DNA of 64,000 bases. Origin: Rhodocyclales bacterium (lineage in GTDB: Bacteria > Pseudomonadota > Gammaproteobacteria > Burkholderiales > Rhodocyclaceae). The stretch is taken from the NCBI GenBank assembly GCA_016235805.1, contig JACRIY010000083.1, positions 1-64,000 of the forward strand, in the 5' to 3' direction. Positions 39,534-49,282 of this stretch are shown here, one piece after another (the stretch's first letter is position 1; the number at the start of each line of letters is the position of its first letter). The notes beneath the pieces are model-generated. The model did no database searches. It had not been told where the DNA came from and was given only the letters and a program-made list of their open reading frames with translations. Position numbers and translations under genes: made by a program.

Positions 39534-40703
39534 ATGAGTCTATTTTCCGGTCTGAAAAGACTGCCCCAAACCATGTTGGCCATCAGTCTATGCCTTGGGC
39601 TTGCTGCCCCAGCCAGTGCTGAACTGAATATCGGCGTGATCCTGTCAACCACGGGTCCAGGAGCATCGCTCGGCCAACCCGCCGAAAACACAGTGAAGTT
39701 ATGGCCAGCGGAAATTGCTGGCCAGAAGGTCAACATAAAGTTCATCAACGACAACACTGACCCGACCGAGGCATCAAAGGCTGCCACCCGGTTGATCAGT
39801 GAAAACAAGGTGGATGTCATTGTTGGTCCATCTCTCACGCCAAATTCCGTCGCCGCGATGGACGTTGCGGGCCGCAATCAAACACCGATCATCGCTCTGG
39901 GGGGGGGCGGCGCCATCGTCGAGCCACAGGAAGGTCCTCGCAAATGGGCGTTCAAGATGCCGGCCCCGGAGGTGCTGTCCGTCAATGTGGTGGTTGACCA
40001 CATGGTCAAAAACAAGGTCAAGAATGCGGCCGCAATCGTTGTTGCCACGGCTTACGGCGAAGGTTTTCTCAAGGCGTTTCGTAACGTCGCGGCCAGCAAG
40101 AACATCACCATCACGACTACGGAGCAGTACAGCGCTCCGGACCTCAGCGTTGCGTCGCAAATGCTGAAGATCCTCGCCACCAATCCAGATGCCGTGTACA
40201 TCCTCAGCTTCGGCACGCCAGGCGCGCTTCCCCAGATCGAACTCGCCAAGCGGGGCTACAAGGGCCTGGTCTATCAGACGCACGGCGTCGCCAACGCGCA
40301 ATACCTGAAGGTCGGCGGCAAGGATGTCGAAGGCGGCTACATGGCCATCGCACCGGTGCTGGTTGCAGAGCAACTTGCAGATAGCCATCCGACCAAGAAA
40401 GCCGGCATGGAATATGTGAAGCGTTATGAAGCCCAGCACGGCCCCGGGTCCCGCTCGCTCTTCGGCTCCACGGCTTGGACCGCACTTCTCTGGCTCGAAG
40501 CCGCAGTGCCAGTCGCGCTGAAAAAGGCCAAGCCGGGAACGCCGGAGTTCCGCATTGCATTGCGCGACGCATTGGAAGGCATGAAAGAGGTTGTGACTCC
40601 TGAAGGTGTTTTCAACATGAGCCCAACCAACCACAACGGTATCGATGAGCGCGCCCAGGTCCTGGTTCGTGTCGAGGGCGGCGCCTGGAAGTTGGTCAAG
40701 TAA
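39534..40703 (+). CDS. branched-chain-amino-acid-type ABC transporter substrate-binding protein (orphan)
   Basis: The protein has 389 aa with a signal peptide (residues 1-30, ending LAAPASA), then ELNIGVILSTTGPGASLGQPAENTVKLWP and INDNTDPTEASKAATRLISENKVDVIVGPSLTPNS of the LivJ/periplasmic-binding-protein type 1 family. Such proteins often bind aromatic acids or phenylpropanoids. No permease or ATPase genes adjoin. The ATG at 39534 has GAGAGGAG upstream. Confidence 0.88.
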   Translation: MSLFSGLKRLPQTMLAISLCLGLAAPASAELNIGVILSTTGPGASLGQPAENTVKLWPAEIAGQKVNIKFINDNTDPTEASKAATRLISENKVDVIVGPSLTPNSVAAMDVAGRNQTPIIALGGGGAIVEPQEGPRKWAFKMPAPEVLSVNVVVDHMVKNKVKNAAAIVVATAYGEGFLKAFRNVAASKNITITTTEQYSAPDLSVASQMLKILATNPDAVYILSFGTPGALPQIELAKRGYKGLVYQTHGVANAQYLKVGGKDVEGGYMAIAPVLVAEQLADSHPTKKAGMEYVKRYEAQHGPGSRSLFGSTAWTALLWLEAAVPVALKKAKPGTPEFRIALRDALEGMKEVVTPEGVFNMSPTNHNGIDERAQVLVRVEGGAWKLVK

Positions 40704-40776
40704 GACCACCACACGCATTGGAGCGGCAGGGCGACGTGATTCGCCGCTCCATTGCGACCATCATTCAAGGCACATT

Positions 40777-42627
40777 GTGATCCCCAACCGCAAACCCATT
40801 GTCGACCAAAGGGACATCGAGGCTATTGAACGGCGACCCTATGAGAGTGCCGTCCCGCTACGCAATACCCATGACATTTTTCTGCGCGCCGCCAGCCTTT
40901 TCGGGGACCGGGCCGCCCTGATCCAGCTTCACACGGGGGCCATCGACGAGACTCCGCGCGTTGTTACCTATACCGAAATGCTGGCCGGGATTCACCGTGC
41001 CGCCAATTTGTTCAGAACCCTGGGCGTTGAGTGCGAGGATTCGGTGGTGCTGCTCTTGCCGAGCATCGTCGAGGCCCAATACGCGCTCTGGGGGGCGGAA
41101 CTCGCGGGTCGCGCCTGTCCAATCAATTACATGCTCACCGTCGATCACATGGTCGAACTGGTACAGGCCGCCAAGGCAAAGCTGGTCGTCGCACTGGGTC
41201 CGGATCCGGATTTCGAGATTTGGCAAAAGGCGCAGGCGCTCGCTGCTGCTTGCCCCGGCCTGACGCTGCTGGGTGTTGGTGCTTCGGCTGTCGATTCGTT
41301 CGAGCATCAAATCCAGGCGCAGAGCGCCGAACTAAGCTTCGAGCGCAATCCCGAGCCCGATGACATTGCCGCCTATTTTCATACGGGCGGCACCACAGGC
41401 GCACCGAAGCTGGCGCAGCACACCCACGGCAACGAAGTGCATACGAGTTGGTTTGCCGGGATGTTCTATGCGACCACGGAAGCGGACGTGATGATCAATG
41501 GCTTCCCCCTGTTCCATGTGGCGGGTGCCTTCGTCTATGGCGCCAGCACTTTCTGCGCTGGCGCCAGCCTTTTGCTGCCGCCACGATTGGGGATGCGGCA
41601 TGGCGAATTTGTCAGAAACTACTGGAAGTTCGTTGAACGCTTCAAGGTGACTTACCTTGCGACGGTGCCGACGATCATCGCAACATTGCTCGATACCCCG
41701 CTCGGAGATTCGCGAATCTCCGGCGTCAAGGCGCTTTACACCGGGGGCTCGCCGCTGCCGACCGAGTTGGCCAACGCCTTCGAAAAGAAGTTCGGCATCC
41801 CGGTGCGCAACATACTTGGCATGACCGAGTCGGCTGGACTCGTATCCATCGAACCCTTGGGCGCCCCCAGGCAGGCGCTTTCCTGCGGTCTCCGCCTGCC
41901 ATACACCGAGGTGTACGCCGTTCCGGTGAATTCGCAGGACTCCGATCTCCCCGCACGATGCGCCCCGAATCAGCCTGGTGTGATTGTTCTGCGCGGCCCG
42001 CATGTCGGACCGGGCTACACGGACCCGAGACGGAATCGCGGTATGTTTACCGAAGACGGGCTGTTAATCAGTGGCGACCTGGGGCACGTGGACGAATCGG
42101 GATGCATATACCTCACTGGCCGCGCAAAGGACGTTATCATCCGGGGCGCCCACAACATCGACCCCTCCATGATCGAGGAAGCCTTTGCGGGCCACCCCGA
42201 CGTCCAGATGTGTGCCGCGGTTGGCGAGCCGGATCCGTATGCTGGTGAGCTGCCAGTGGTTTTCATTGTGCTCCGGCCTGGAGCCAAAGTGACCGGCATG
42301 GAGATCCTCGCTGCCGTCAGTCCGAGCATCGCGGAACGCGCTGCCATTCCAAAGCGTGTAACGGTGGTCGAAAGCCTTCCAACCACGGCGATCGGCAAGA
42401 TCTACAAACCCGCCCTGCGACTTCGCGCTCTGGAGCAGGCATACTCAGAGGCGATGAGTAGTCTGATCACATCCTGCGACAGGCTTGAGGTAAAGGGAGT
42501 TGAATCCCCAGGCGGACTGGTGGCCGAAATCCGAGTTCGCGGCGCGAGCAACGAGGTCGCATTCGCCGCAGGTATCGCCAAGGCGCTGGAGCGATTCGCG
42601 ACGCCCTATCAAGTTCGATGGCTATAA
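40777..42627 (+). CDS. acyl-CoA synthetase (AMP-forming), aromatic or fatty acid type
   Basis: The protein has 616 aa and starts with GTG. ATP-binding motif YFHTGGTTGAPKLAQHTH, the core LGMTESAGLVSIEPLG, the hinge YLTGRAKDVIIRGAHNIDPSMIEE and the C-terminal catalytic Lys in GKIYKPALR mark the ANL superfamily. Residues after about 560 form an extra C-terminal segment. The substrate is unknown; an aromatic or alicyclic acid is plausible given the solute-binding protein and the isomerase-like gene. The downstream gene starts within its last 10 bases. Confidence 0.9.
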   Translation: MIPNRKPIVDQRDIEAIERRPYESAVPLRNTHDIFLRAASLFGDRAALIQLHTGAIDETPRVVTYTEMLAGIHRAANLFRTLGVECEDSVVLLLPSIVEAQYALWGAELAGRACPINYMLTVDHMVELVQAAKAKLVVALGPDPDFEIWQKAQALAAACPGLTLLGVGASAVDSFEHQIQAQSAELSFERNPEPDDIAAYFHTGGTTGAPKLAQHTHGNEVHTSWFAGMFYATTEADVMINGFPLFHVAGAFVYGASTFCAGASLLLPPRLGMRHGEFVRNYWKFVERFKVTYLATVPTIIATLLDTPLGDSRISGVKALYTGGSPLPTELANAFEKKFGIPVRNILGMTESAGLVSIEPLGAPRQALSCGLRLPYTEVYAVPVNSQDSDLPARCAPNQPGVIVLRGPHVGPGYTDPRRNRGMFTEDGLLISGDLGHVDESGCIYLTGRAKDVIIRGAHNIDPSMIEEAFAGHPDVQMCAAVGEPDPYAGELPVVFIVLRPGAKVTGMEILAAVSPSIAERAAIPKRVTVVESLPTTAIGKIYKPALRLRALEQAYSEAMSSLITSCDRLEVKGVESPGGLVAEIRVRGASNEVAFAAGIAKALERFATPYQVRWL

Positions 42628-43277
42628 CTACGATCCTGGATACACCTGCCTCGGAACCAGCCCTGCCCGGGGAGCGGGTTGTCGACTTCTATTTCGACTT
42701 TATCTCCCCATTCGGCTTCTTTGCCAGCCTACGCATCGATGGGCTCGCCGCCCGATATGGTTATCGAACTCGCTGGAATCCAATGTTGATCGGCGTCAGT
42801 GTGCTCAAGGTGATGGGCATGAAGCCCTTGTTGGAGACTCCGCTCAAGGGTGCCTACATTCTTCGCGATGGCAATCGCTATGCAAGACGGGAGAAGATTA
42901 CGCTGGGGAGGCGGATCGATGCGCCGATGGCCGACCCTCGGCCGGCCGGGAGAGCATATAGCTGGATACGCCAACATCTACCCGATCGCGAAAGAGAATT
43001 CGCTCGACACTTATTTGCCGCCTACTGGCTTCAGGGGCAGGATATTTCCAATGCCGCTACGCTGGACGAAACACTTACGACGATTGGCCTCGATCTGCCC
43101 GAAGTAAAGACCGGGATTCGAAGTGACGAAGCAGCGAGTTTGCTGCGACACAACGTCGAAGCCTCGCTTGAACGTGGCGTCTTCGGATCACCTTATTTCA
43201 TCGTGGATGGGGAACCCTTCTTTGGGGTCGAGAAGATGGAACTCCTGGAGGAATGGCTCAAATCCGGAGGTTGGTGA
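42618..43277 (+). CDS. 2-hydroxychromene-2-carboxylate isomerase-like (DsbA/kappa-GST fold) protein
   Basis: The protein has 219 aa. VVDFYFDFISPFGFFASLRIDGLA at the start and RGVFGSPYFIVDGEPFFGVEKMELLEEWL at the end are the HCCA isomerase signature; the serine of FISPFG replaces the DsbA CxxC. HCCA isomerases are glutathione-dependent enzymes of naphthalene-type degradation. It overlaps the acyl-CoA ligase gene by 10 bases. Exact reaction is unknown. Confidence 0.87.
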   Translation: MAITTILDTPASEPALPGERVVDFYFDFISPFGFFASLRIDGLAARYGYRTRWNPMLIGVSVLKVMGMKPLLETPLKGAYILRDGNRYARREKITLGRRIDAPMADPRPAGRAYSWIRQHLPDREREFARHLFAAYWLQGQDISNAATLDETLTTIGLDLPEVKTGIRSDEAASLLRHNVEASLERGVFGSPYFIVDGEPFFGVEKMELLEEWLKSGGW

Positions 43278-43595
43278 TGAACGGCCCCGATAGCCATACC
43301 TGCCAAGATTTTAGAGGTCATCTTAGAACTGCATTTCATTGCGACGCACCCTTCAGTGACGGCTAGTCCGAAAGACGCCAGTGAGTGAGATCCTGCCCTG
43401 GCATAGCATCCGTTCGGGGCTTCCCGGCGTAAAAGGCTGCCACTCGACACATTGCTGCCGTCTCTAAGGCTTCCGGGAAATCGCGCTGTGCGACGGCTCG
43501 ACTCGGTTACCTGCCGTTGGAACCCCGGAGAACCTAATGGCAGCAACGGGCACGGAGCGGAAGTTGATCCAGTACCGCACGACCTGCCCTACACA
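43278..43595. other. intergenic region, no gene seen
   Basis: About 320 bases between the catabolic operon and draG. Only short frames without ribosome sites. It may contain worn remains of mobile DNA, but nothing could be identified. Confidence 0.35.
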
Positions 43596-43612
43596 AAAAG
43601 TTGGCGTTGGCG

Positions 43613-43620
<8 letters not shown>
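43596..43620 (+). repeat. dispersed 25-bp element, copy 7 (across draG stop)
   Basis: Reads AAAAGTTGGCGTTGG then CGTTACGGCG; two C-to-T changes against the consensus. It overlaps the last codons and stop of draG (stop at 43613-43615). Confidence 0.6.
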
Positions 43621-44524
<904 letters not shown>

Positions 44525-44557
44525 GATCAACGAGGAACGGGGTCAGCGCTTTGTGGT

Positions 44558-44618
44558 TTCGAGCGCAGCGAGCCGACCCGGAACCCCCCGCGAGGGGGGC
44601 GAAGGGGGGCGGGTGTTC
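44558..44618 (+). repeat. GC-rich dispersed element R, copy 2
   Basis: Begins TTCGAGCGCAGCGAGC, includes CCCCCCGCGAGGGGGG and ends GGGGGGCGGGTGTTCG. It lies between draG and the 2Fe-2S ferredoxin gene, a few bases from that gene's stop-codon stem-loop. Confidence 0.75.
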
Positions 44619-44622
44619 GAAT

Positions 44623-44650
44623 GCAAGTAAGGCTCATAAGCCTTACTTGC
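44623..44650. other. stem-loop across the stop codon of the first 2Fe-2S ferredoxin
   Basis: Perfect 12-bp stem GCAAGTAAGGCT / AGCCTTACTTGC with a CATA loop. The right arm includes the stop codon and last coding bases; the left arm is the inverted copy downstream. Confidence 0.7.
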
Positions 44651-45017
44651 TGGGGTATTCCACAAGGATGTCCTCGTCGCGCACGACGTACTGGCAGGCC
44701 AGGCGCCATTGGGTCGGCGGCAGGTCGTCTACGTACATCTGGTCGATCTGGTCCTGGGTGATCTTGCCCAGTTCCTTCAGTACTGCCACCTCGCGATGGT
44801 TGAGCGCGCCGCCCATGTGGCCGTACTTGTTGTGGCTGGCCGGGTCGATGCTGCTGACCTTGCACAGGCAGGTGCCGCATTCGCCGTCGCCGCAGGAAAA
44901 GTCGATCGGGATGTGGTTTTCCTTGGCCAGTTCGAGGACGGTTTTCCTGTGGCTGCCGGCGACGGCGTAAACGGTCTTGTCTTTATGCAGTTTGCTGGAG
45001 AAGGTGATATTGGCCAT
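44643..45017 (-). CDS. 2Fe-2S ferredoxin, nif-associated (longer type)
   Basis: The protein has 124 aa. The plant-type cluster motif is FSCGDGECGTCLCKV, with the fourth Cys in WRLACQYVV. An insert of about 30 residues (DPASHNKYGHMGGALNHREVAVLKELGKITQDQIDQMYVD) separates them, longer than in usual ferredoxins. It is a likely electron donor for nitrogenase or for the flavodiiron protein next door. AAGGAG precedes the ATG. Confidence 0.92.
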   Translation of the reverse strand: MANITFSSKLHKDKTVYAVAGSHRKTVLELAKENHIPIDFSCGDGECGTCLCKVSSIDPASHNKYGHMGGALNHREVAVLKELGKITQDQIDQMYVDDLPPTQWRLACQYVVRDEDILVEYPSK

Positions 45018-45068
45018 GATGGGCTCCTTGGGTTGAGTTGAAAAATGCGTTCCAGTTCGCCCGTTGCA

Positions 45069-45210
45069 TTCGAGCGCAGCGAGCTAAGTAATCGCCTCCC
45101 CCGTGAGGGGGGCGAGGCGGGAATTCGCGACGCATGCGTCGCGCCGCCGCAGCCGGCTGGCTGTGCAAAGCCAGCCGTGGGCCGCGTAGCGGATGGGAGG
45201 GGGCGGGCCC
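45069..45210 (+). repeat. GC-rich dispersed element R, copy 3, interrupted by an insert
   Basis: Begins TTCGAGCGCAGCGAGC and ends GGATGGGAGGGGGCGGGCCC, as in the other copies, but the two halves are separated by about 75 bases (roughly 45117-45190). That insert holds the palindrome GCGACGCATGCGTCGC and a stem-loop GGCTGGCT / AGCCAGCC. This looks like one element inserted in another. Confidence 0.7.
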
Positions 45211-45223
45211 CATTGGGCCGCAA

Positions 45224-45269
45224 GGCGGCACCATCGTGGTCAAGTCGGCTTGACCACGATGGTGCCGCC
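45224..45269. other. 21-bp perfect stem-loop across the stop codon of the second 2Fe-2S ferredoxin
   Basis: Arms at 45224-45244 and 45249-45269 pair perfectly around a TCGG loop. The right arm is the last coding bases (GGTIVVKP) of the ferredoxin; the left arm is their inverted copy just past the stop. This is longer than any normal terminator stem and lacks a T-run. Confidence 0.75.
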
Positions 45270-45527
45270 GAGGATCTGCGCCTGGCAGGCCAGACGGTGG
45301 TGGCGCGGCGCGAGGTTGTCCTTCAGCACCTGGTCTTCCAGCACCGAGGGCGCGGCGAGGTTCTCGTGGCCGGAGACGATCTTGGTCAGGCAGGTGCAGC
45401 ACTCGCCCTCACGGCAGCCGTAGGTGATGCCGGCGCCGACCTTTTCCGAGACTTCGATCAGGCGGGTTCCGGCGGGCACCGTGACGGTGACGCCGATGTC
45501 CTGGAATGTGACTTGTGCTTTTGCCAT
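45240..45527 (-). CDS. 2Fe-2S ferredoxin, nif-associated (short type)
   Basis: The protein has 95 aa. The cluster motif is GCREGECCTCLTKI, with the fourth Cys in HRLACQAQILG. It has an extra Cys within the motif (ECCTC). It is a likely partner in electron flow to nitrogenase. Its 3' end is duplicated as a perfect inverted repeat beyond the stop codon. CGGAGC precedes the ATG. Confidence 0.92.
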   Translation of the reverse strand: MAKAQVTFQDIGVTVTVPAGTRLIEVSEKVGAGITYGCREGECCTCLTKIVSGHENLAAPSVLEDQVLKDNLAPRHHRLACQAQILGGTIVVKPT

Positions 45528-45590
45528 GAGATTGCTCCGGGATTGAAATCAGTAGTTGCTTGAAGGAGGTGGTAAGAGCGTGCGTTTATA

Positions 45591-45653
45591 TCGAGCGAAG
45601 CGAGTTGATGTAGTCACCTCCCCGTGAGGGGAGGCAGGGAGGGGCGGGTGTTC
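45591..45653 (+). repeat. GC-rich dispersed element R, copy 4
   Basis: Begins TCGAGCGAAGCGAG, includes CTCCCCGTGAGGGGAG and ends GGGAGGGGCGGGTGTTC. It lies between the short ferredoxin gene and the flavodiiron gene, a few bases from that gene's stop-codon stem-loop. Confidence 0.75.
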
Positions 45654-45657
45654 CCAT

Positions 45658-45691
45658 TCGACATGGCGTCACGCTAGTGACGCCATGTCGA
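45658..45691. other. 15-bp perfect stem-loop across the flavodiiron gene stop codon
   Basis: Arms TCGACATGGCGTCAC and GTGACGCCATGTCGA pair perfectly around GCTA. The right arm is the end of the coding region; the left arm is its inverted copy downstream. Confidence 0.72.
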
Positions 45692-46952
45692 CGACGCGGG
45701 CCTCGGCGCGGCCCAGCAGGTGCAGCGCGATCTCGCGTCCCAGTGCGTGGCATGCAGCGAACTCATCCGGCGTCGGGGACAGTTGTGCCTTGATGCCCTG
45801 TACCGGCACGCGCAGCTTGAGCCGGCGCAGGCGGTCCTCGATCATCGGCACCGCCTCGCCGCTCCAGCCATAGGAGCCGAAGGCGGCGCCGAGCTTGCCC
45901 TTGACGTCGACCATGGTCAGCGAGGAGAGCAGGTCCCACACCGGCTTCACGGCGTCGCCGTTGATGGTGGGGCTGCCGATGATCAGGGCGTCGGCCTCCT
46001 CGACCAGGTCCACGAAGGTGTGCGGCTCGCTGCCTTCGATGTCGTAGAGCGAGACCCGCACGGCACCCGCCGCGTCGTTGTCGCCGGCTGCGGTTTCGGC
46101 GCCGGCGGCGACGGTTTCGGCCATGCGCCGCGTGGCGCCGTAGGCCGAGATGTAGAAGATTGCCAGGGTCTTCACCTGGTTGCGGTGCAGGCCGCTGCCC
46201 GACAGGGCGCGGTAGCGCCGCACGTAGTCGCGCGGATCATCGCGCAGTACCGGGCCATGCGCCGGCAGGATCGCGCGCAGCAGCAGGGGCTCGATCAGGT
46301 CCAGCGCGCTGCGCACATGGGCGCGAAAGGGACGCATGATGTGTGCATAGTAGTAGTCGAAGGAGAAGCGGAAGTCGCCTACCGCGTCGTTGAACAGGCG
46401 CGTGTCGCAGTAATGGCAGCCTAGGAAGTCGCCCGAGAACAGCAGGCCTTCGTCCTCCAGCCAGGTGCATTGCGTGTCCGGCCAGTGCAGGTAGGGCGGG
46501 TTGAAGAATTCCAGCCGGCGTCCGCCGATATCCACCGTGTCGCCGGTGCCGACTCCCGTGATGCGGCCGGCGAATTCCTGCGGATCGAACAGGCCCTTGA
46601 GCATCGGCCGCGCCTGGTGCGAGACGTAAAGCTGCGCGCGCGGCGCGCGGCGCAGCAGTTCCGGCAGCGCGCCGGAATGGTCGGGTTCGAGGTGGTTGAG
46701 CACCACGGTGGTGATTTCGTCGTAGTCGGCGATGGTTTCCAGACGGTGGAAGAAGCGCTCGCCGAAGCTCGCCTTGACCGTGTCGATCACCGCCACGCCC
46801 GAGTCGCCGCGCACCGCATAGGCGTTGTAGCTGGTGCCGTTGGCGGTGCGCAGGATGATGTCGAAGCTGCGCAGGTCGGGGTCGAAGGCGCCGATCCAGT
46901 GCACGCCGGGCGCGACCTCGACGGCGTCAGCGTGATCGGCAGTCGCTCGCAT
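45669..46952 (-). CDS. flavodiiron protein (O2/NO reductase)
   Basis: The protein has 427 aa. The metallo-beta-lactamase di-iron domain shows HLEPDHSGALPELL, FSGDFLGCHYCDTRLF and ILPAHGPVLRDD. The flavodoxin domain starts near residue 270 (LAIFYISAYGATRRMAETVAAG, GSPTINGDAVKPVWDLL, FGSYGWSGEAVPMIEDRLRRL). It reduces O2 to water or NO to N2O in the cytoplasm. In a nif operon with two ferredoxins it probably protects nitrogenase; that is inference. There is no rubredoxin domain, so a ferredoxin may feed it. Confidence 0.93.
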   Translation of the reverse strand: MRATADHADAVEVAPGVHWIGAFDPDLRSFDIILRTANGTSYNAYAVRGDSGVAVIDTVKASFGERFFHRLETIADYDEITTVVLNHLEPDHSGALPELLRRAPRAQLYVSHQARPMLKGLFDPQEFAGRITGVGTGDTVDIGGRRLEFFNPPYLHWPDTQCTWLEDEGLLFSGDFLGCHYCDTRLFNDAVGDFRFSFDYYYAHIMRPFRAHVRSALDLIEPLLLRAILPAHGPVLRDDPRDYVRRYRALSGSGLHRNQVKTLAIFYISAYGATRRMAETVAAGAETAAGDNDAAGAVRVSLYDIEGSEPHTFVDLVEEADALIIGSPTINGDAVKPVWDLLSSLTMVDVKGKLGAAFGSYGWSGEAVPMIEDRLRRLKLRVPVQGIKAQLSPTPDEFAACHALGREIALHLLGRAEARVVDMASLA

Positions 46953-47418
46953 CGTTGTCGGCCCCGCCGTAGCGGCAGGCTATCGCGCCGCCGCTGGCCG
47001 AGTGCACGTAGGCGATGCGTGGCGGCTCCGGATGCCGGCAGGCTTCGATGTTGTCCTCGGGGATTCGCGCCAGGCCGATCCAGGCGTCGATCGCCGCCGC
47101 GTCGAAGCCGACGCGGCGCTCGTCACCGACCTGCAGCAGGGGCCGGCGGATCAGCAGCGGGTTGTCGCGCATCAGCGCCAGCGCGGTCGGTTCGTCGAGT
47201 TCCTCGGGCACCACCTCGCCGGATTTCACCGCCGGCGCCGAACGGTTGAACCACTGCGCCACCGGCAGACCGGTGAAGAATTCGAGCAGGGCGAAATTGC
47301 TCCACACCTTGTGCCGCAGGTCGCGCGCCTGCACCTCGTGGCCGGATTCGAGCAGCAGCTTTTTCTGCCGCGCGTTGCCGGAGCAGCCGGCTTTTTCGAA
47401 GAAGATGACTTGGGCCAT
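46927..47418 (-). CDS. nitrogenase-associated ArsC-like protein (NifO family)
   Basis: The protein has 163 aa. It begins MAQVIFFEKAGCSGNARQKKLL, an ArsC/Spx-like thioredoxin fold with the N-terminal Cys followed by SGNARQ, and continues RHKVWSNFALLEFFTGLPVAQWFNRSAPAVKSGEVVPEEL and NPLLIRRPLLQVGDERRVGFD. Family members are encoded near nifB or nifQ; NifO was tied to nitrate response in Azotobacter. It overlaps the flavodiiron start by 26 bases, so the two are coupled. Confidence 0.88.
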   Translation of the reverse strand: MAQVIFFEKAGCSGNARQKKLLLESGHEVQARDLRHKVWSNFALLEFFTGLPVAQWFNRSAPAVKSGEVVPEELDEPTALALMRDNPLLIRRPLLQVGDERRVGFDAAAIDAWIGLARIPEDNIEACRHPEPPRIAYVHSASGGAIACRYGGADNDASDCRSR

Positions 47419-47420
47419 GA

Positions 47421-47699
47421 TCAGCGCGCTGCGATTTCTGCTTGTGCGGCCGCCCAACGCTCAGGCGGGATTCCGGTCAGCGACCCGGGTGGATTCAGCG
47501 CGACGCCGAGTTCGTCGAGGATCGCGCCCTCGATCGGGCAGATCGCAACGCACTGGGCATCGGCGAACTCGCCGACGCACTCGGTGCATTTGTCGGCGTC
47601 GATCAGGAAATGGGGTGCCGCCTCGTAGATGGCCTTGTTCGGGCACAGCGGCACGCAGGCCCAGCAGTTCACGCAGCTTTCGATGATTTCGAGGGCCAT
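47421..47699 (-). CDS. fdxN: 2[4Fe-4S] ferredoxin next to nifB
   Basis: The protein has 92 aa. Cluster motifs are CVNCWACVPLCPNKAIYE and CTECVGEFADAQCVAICPIEGA, the FdxN pattern with an insert in the second motif. The last 25 residues are a tail. FdxN is required for NifB-co formation or electron donation in other diazotrophs. It is 9 bases behind nifB. Confidence 0.93.
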   Translation of the reverse strand: MALEIIESCVNCWACVPLCPNKAIYEAAPHFLIDADKCTECVGEFADAQCVAICPIEGAILDELGVALNPPGSLTGIPPERWAAAQAEIAAR

Positions 47700-47708
47700 G
47701 GGGATTCC

Positions 47709-49244
47709 TCAGGCGACCTTGTTGGCGGCGGGAGCGGCGGCCAGCTTGCCGGCGGCCAGCATTTCGTTCCAGACCGCGGCAACCGCTTCCTCGATCGGTT
47801 CCATGGCGTGCTCGCCGTTGGGCTGGATGCCGGCGGCTTCGAGATTGCCCCAGGGTTCGTAGCCGATCTTCGAGCACAGAACCACCTCGCACCCGGCGAG
47901 CGCCTTGATGGTGCGGTCGAGGGTCGATTCGCCGCTTATTTCACCCTCGCCGCAGGTATCTTCGCCGCCGCAGTAGGCATCGGCCTTGCGGTGGCCGACG
48001 AACTTGACGCCGGTGGCCGAGGCTTCGTAGATGAGGAACTCCTTGGCGTGGCCGAAGTGCACCGCGACCAGGCCGCCCTTGGCCGCCACGGCCATCAGTA
48101 CCTGCCGTCCCGCCAGCGCCGACTCTTGCGCCGGCTTCTGCGGGCGCGGCATGAACTGCACCACCTGGGCCTGCGGCTGTTTGGGCGCATGTGCCCTGGC
48201 GCGCTTGGCCTCCAGTTCCGCCGTGGCCTTGGCGCGAAACTCGGCGCGTACCGCCATCGCCGCTTCGTAGTCGATCTCCATGGCGTCGATCTTGTCCATG
48301 GTGAATTCGTCGCCGCGATCCTCGCCGAGCAGGCCGACGGCGTCGGCGCGGCACTGACGGCAATGGCGCATCATGTTCATGTCGCCTTCGCAGGCATCCT
48401 GCAGGGCCTTGAGTTCTTCCGGATTCGGGCTGCGCTGCCCCATCACGCCGTAGAAGGTGCCGTGCTCGGCCTCGGCGATCAGCGGCATCACGTTGTGCAG
48501 GAAGGCGCCCTTGGCCTTGACGATCTTCGACACCTCTTTCAGGTGCTCGTCATTGACGCCGGGGATAAGCACCGAGTTCACCTTGACCAGGATGCCCTTG
48601 GCCACCAGCATTTCCAGCCCCTGCTGCTGCCGCTCGATCAGGATCGCGGCGGCTTCGCGGCCGTGGATGCGCTTGTTCTGCCAGAAGATCCACGGGTAGA
48701 TCTTGGCGCCGACGTCCGGGTCGACGCAGTTGATGGTGATGGTGACGTGGTCGATGTTGTGTTTCGCCAGTTCCTCGACGTGGTCGGGCAGCGAGAGGCC
48801 GTTGGTCGACACGCAGAGCTTGATGTCGGGCGCCTTCGTCGCGAGTTCGCGGAAGGTTTCGAAGGTGCGCTCGGGGTTGGCCAGGGGATCGCCCGGGCCG
48901 GCGATGCCGAGCACCGTCATCTGCGGAATCGTGGCGGCGACGGCCAGCGTCTTCTTCACCGCCTGCGCCGGCGTCAGCAGTTCGGAGACGACACCGGGAC
49001 GCGATTCGTTGGCGCAGTCGTACTTGCGGTTGCAGTAGTGGCACTGGATGTTGCAGGCCGGCGCCACCGCCACGTGCATGCGGGCGAAGTAGTGATGGGC
49101 GTCCTCCGAGTAACAGGGGTGGTCCTGCACCCTGGCGCGGATGTCGTCGGTCATGCCATCCATCTGGCTGGCGGTGGAGCCGCAACTGCCGGTGCTGCAG
49201 CCCCCGCTTTTGGCGGCAGCGTTTTCGAAGACGGGCAGGTCCAT
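47709..49244 (-). CDS. nifB: FeMo-cofactor synthase NifB (radical SAM)
   Basis: The protein has 511 aa. The radical SAM motif [14 protein letters not shown] is near residue 65; other cluster cysteines lie in GCSTGSCGS at the N terminus and [13 protein letters not shown]. Residues about 385-500 form a NifX-like domain ([34 protein letters not shown]). NifB makes the 8Fe core with central carbide. The linker between the two domains (about residues 335-380) contains a copy of the 25-bp element. A sigma-54 promoter lies 39 bases upstream. Confidence 0.98.
   Translation of the reverse strand: MDLPVFENAAAKSGGCSTGSCGSTASQMDGMTDDIRARVQDHPCYSEDAHHYFARMHVAVAPACNIQCHYCNRKYDCANESRPGVVSELLTPAQAVKKTLAVAATIPQMTVLGIAGPGDPLANPERTFETFRELATKAPDIKLCVSTNGLSLPDHVEELAKHNIDHVTITINCVDPDVGAKIYPWIFWQNKRIHGREAAAILIERQQQGLEMLVAKGILVKVNSVLIPGVNDEHLKEVSKIVKAKGAFLHNVMPLIAEAEHGTFYGVMGQRSPNPEELKALQDACEGDMNMMRHCRQCRADAVGLLGEDRGDEFTMDKIDAMEIDYEAAMAVRAEFRAKATAELEAKRARAHAPKQPQAQVVQFMPRPQKPAQESALAGRQVLMAVAAKGGLVAVHFGHAKEFLIYEASATGVKFVGHRKADAYCGGEDTCGEGEISGESTLDRTIKALAGCEVVLCSKIGYEPWGNLEAAGIQPNGEHAMEPIEEAVAAVWNEMLAAGKLAAAPAANKVA
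48103..48127 (-). repeat. dispersed 25-bp element, copy 8 (inside nifB linker)
   Basis: On the minus strand AAGAGTCGGCGCTGG then CGGGACGGCA: 24 of 25 to the consensus. Read in nifB as ESALAGR, a different frame from the ligI copy. Confidence 0.8.
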
Positions 49245-49282
49245 GCTGTGATCCCTTTCCGGGTGGGGTCAGCATCGATTCA

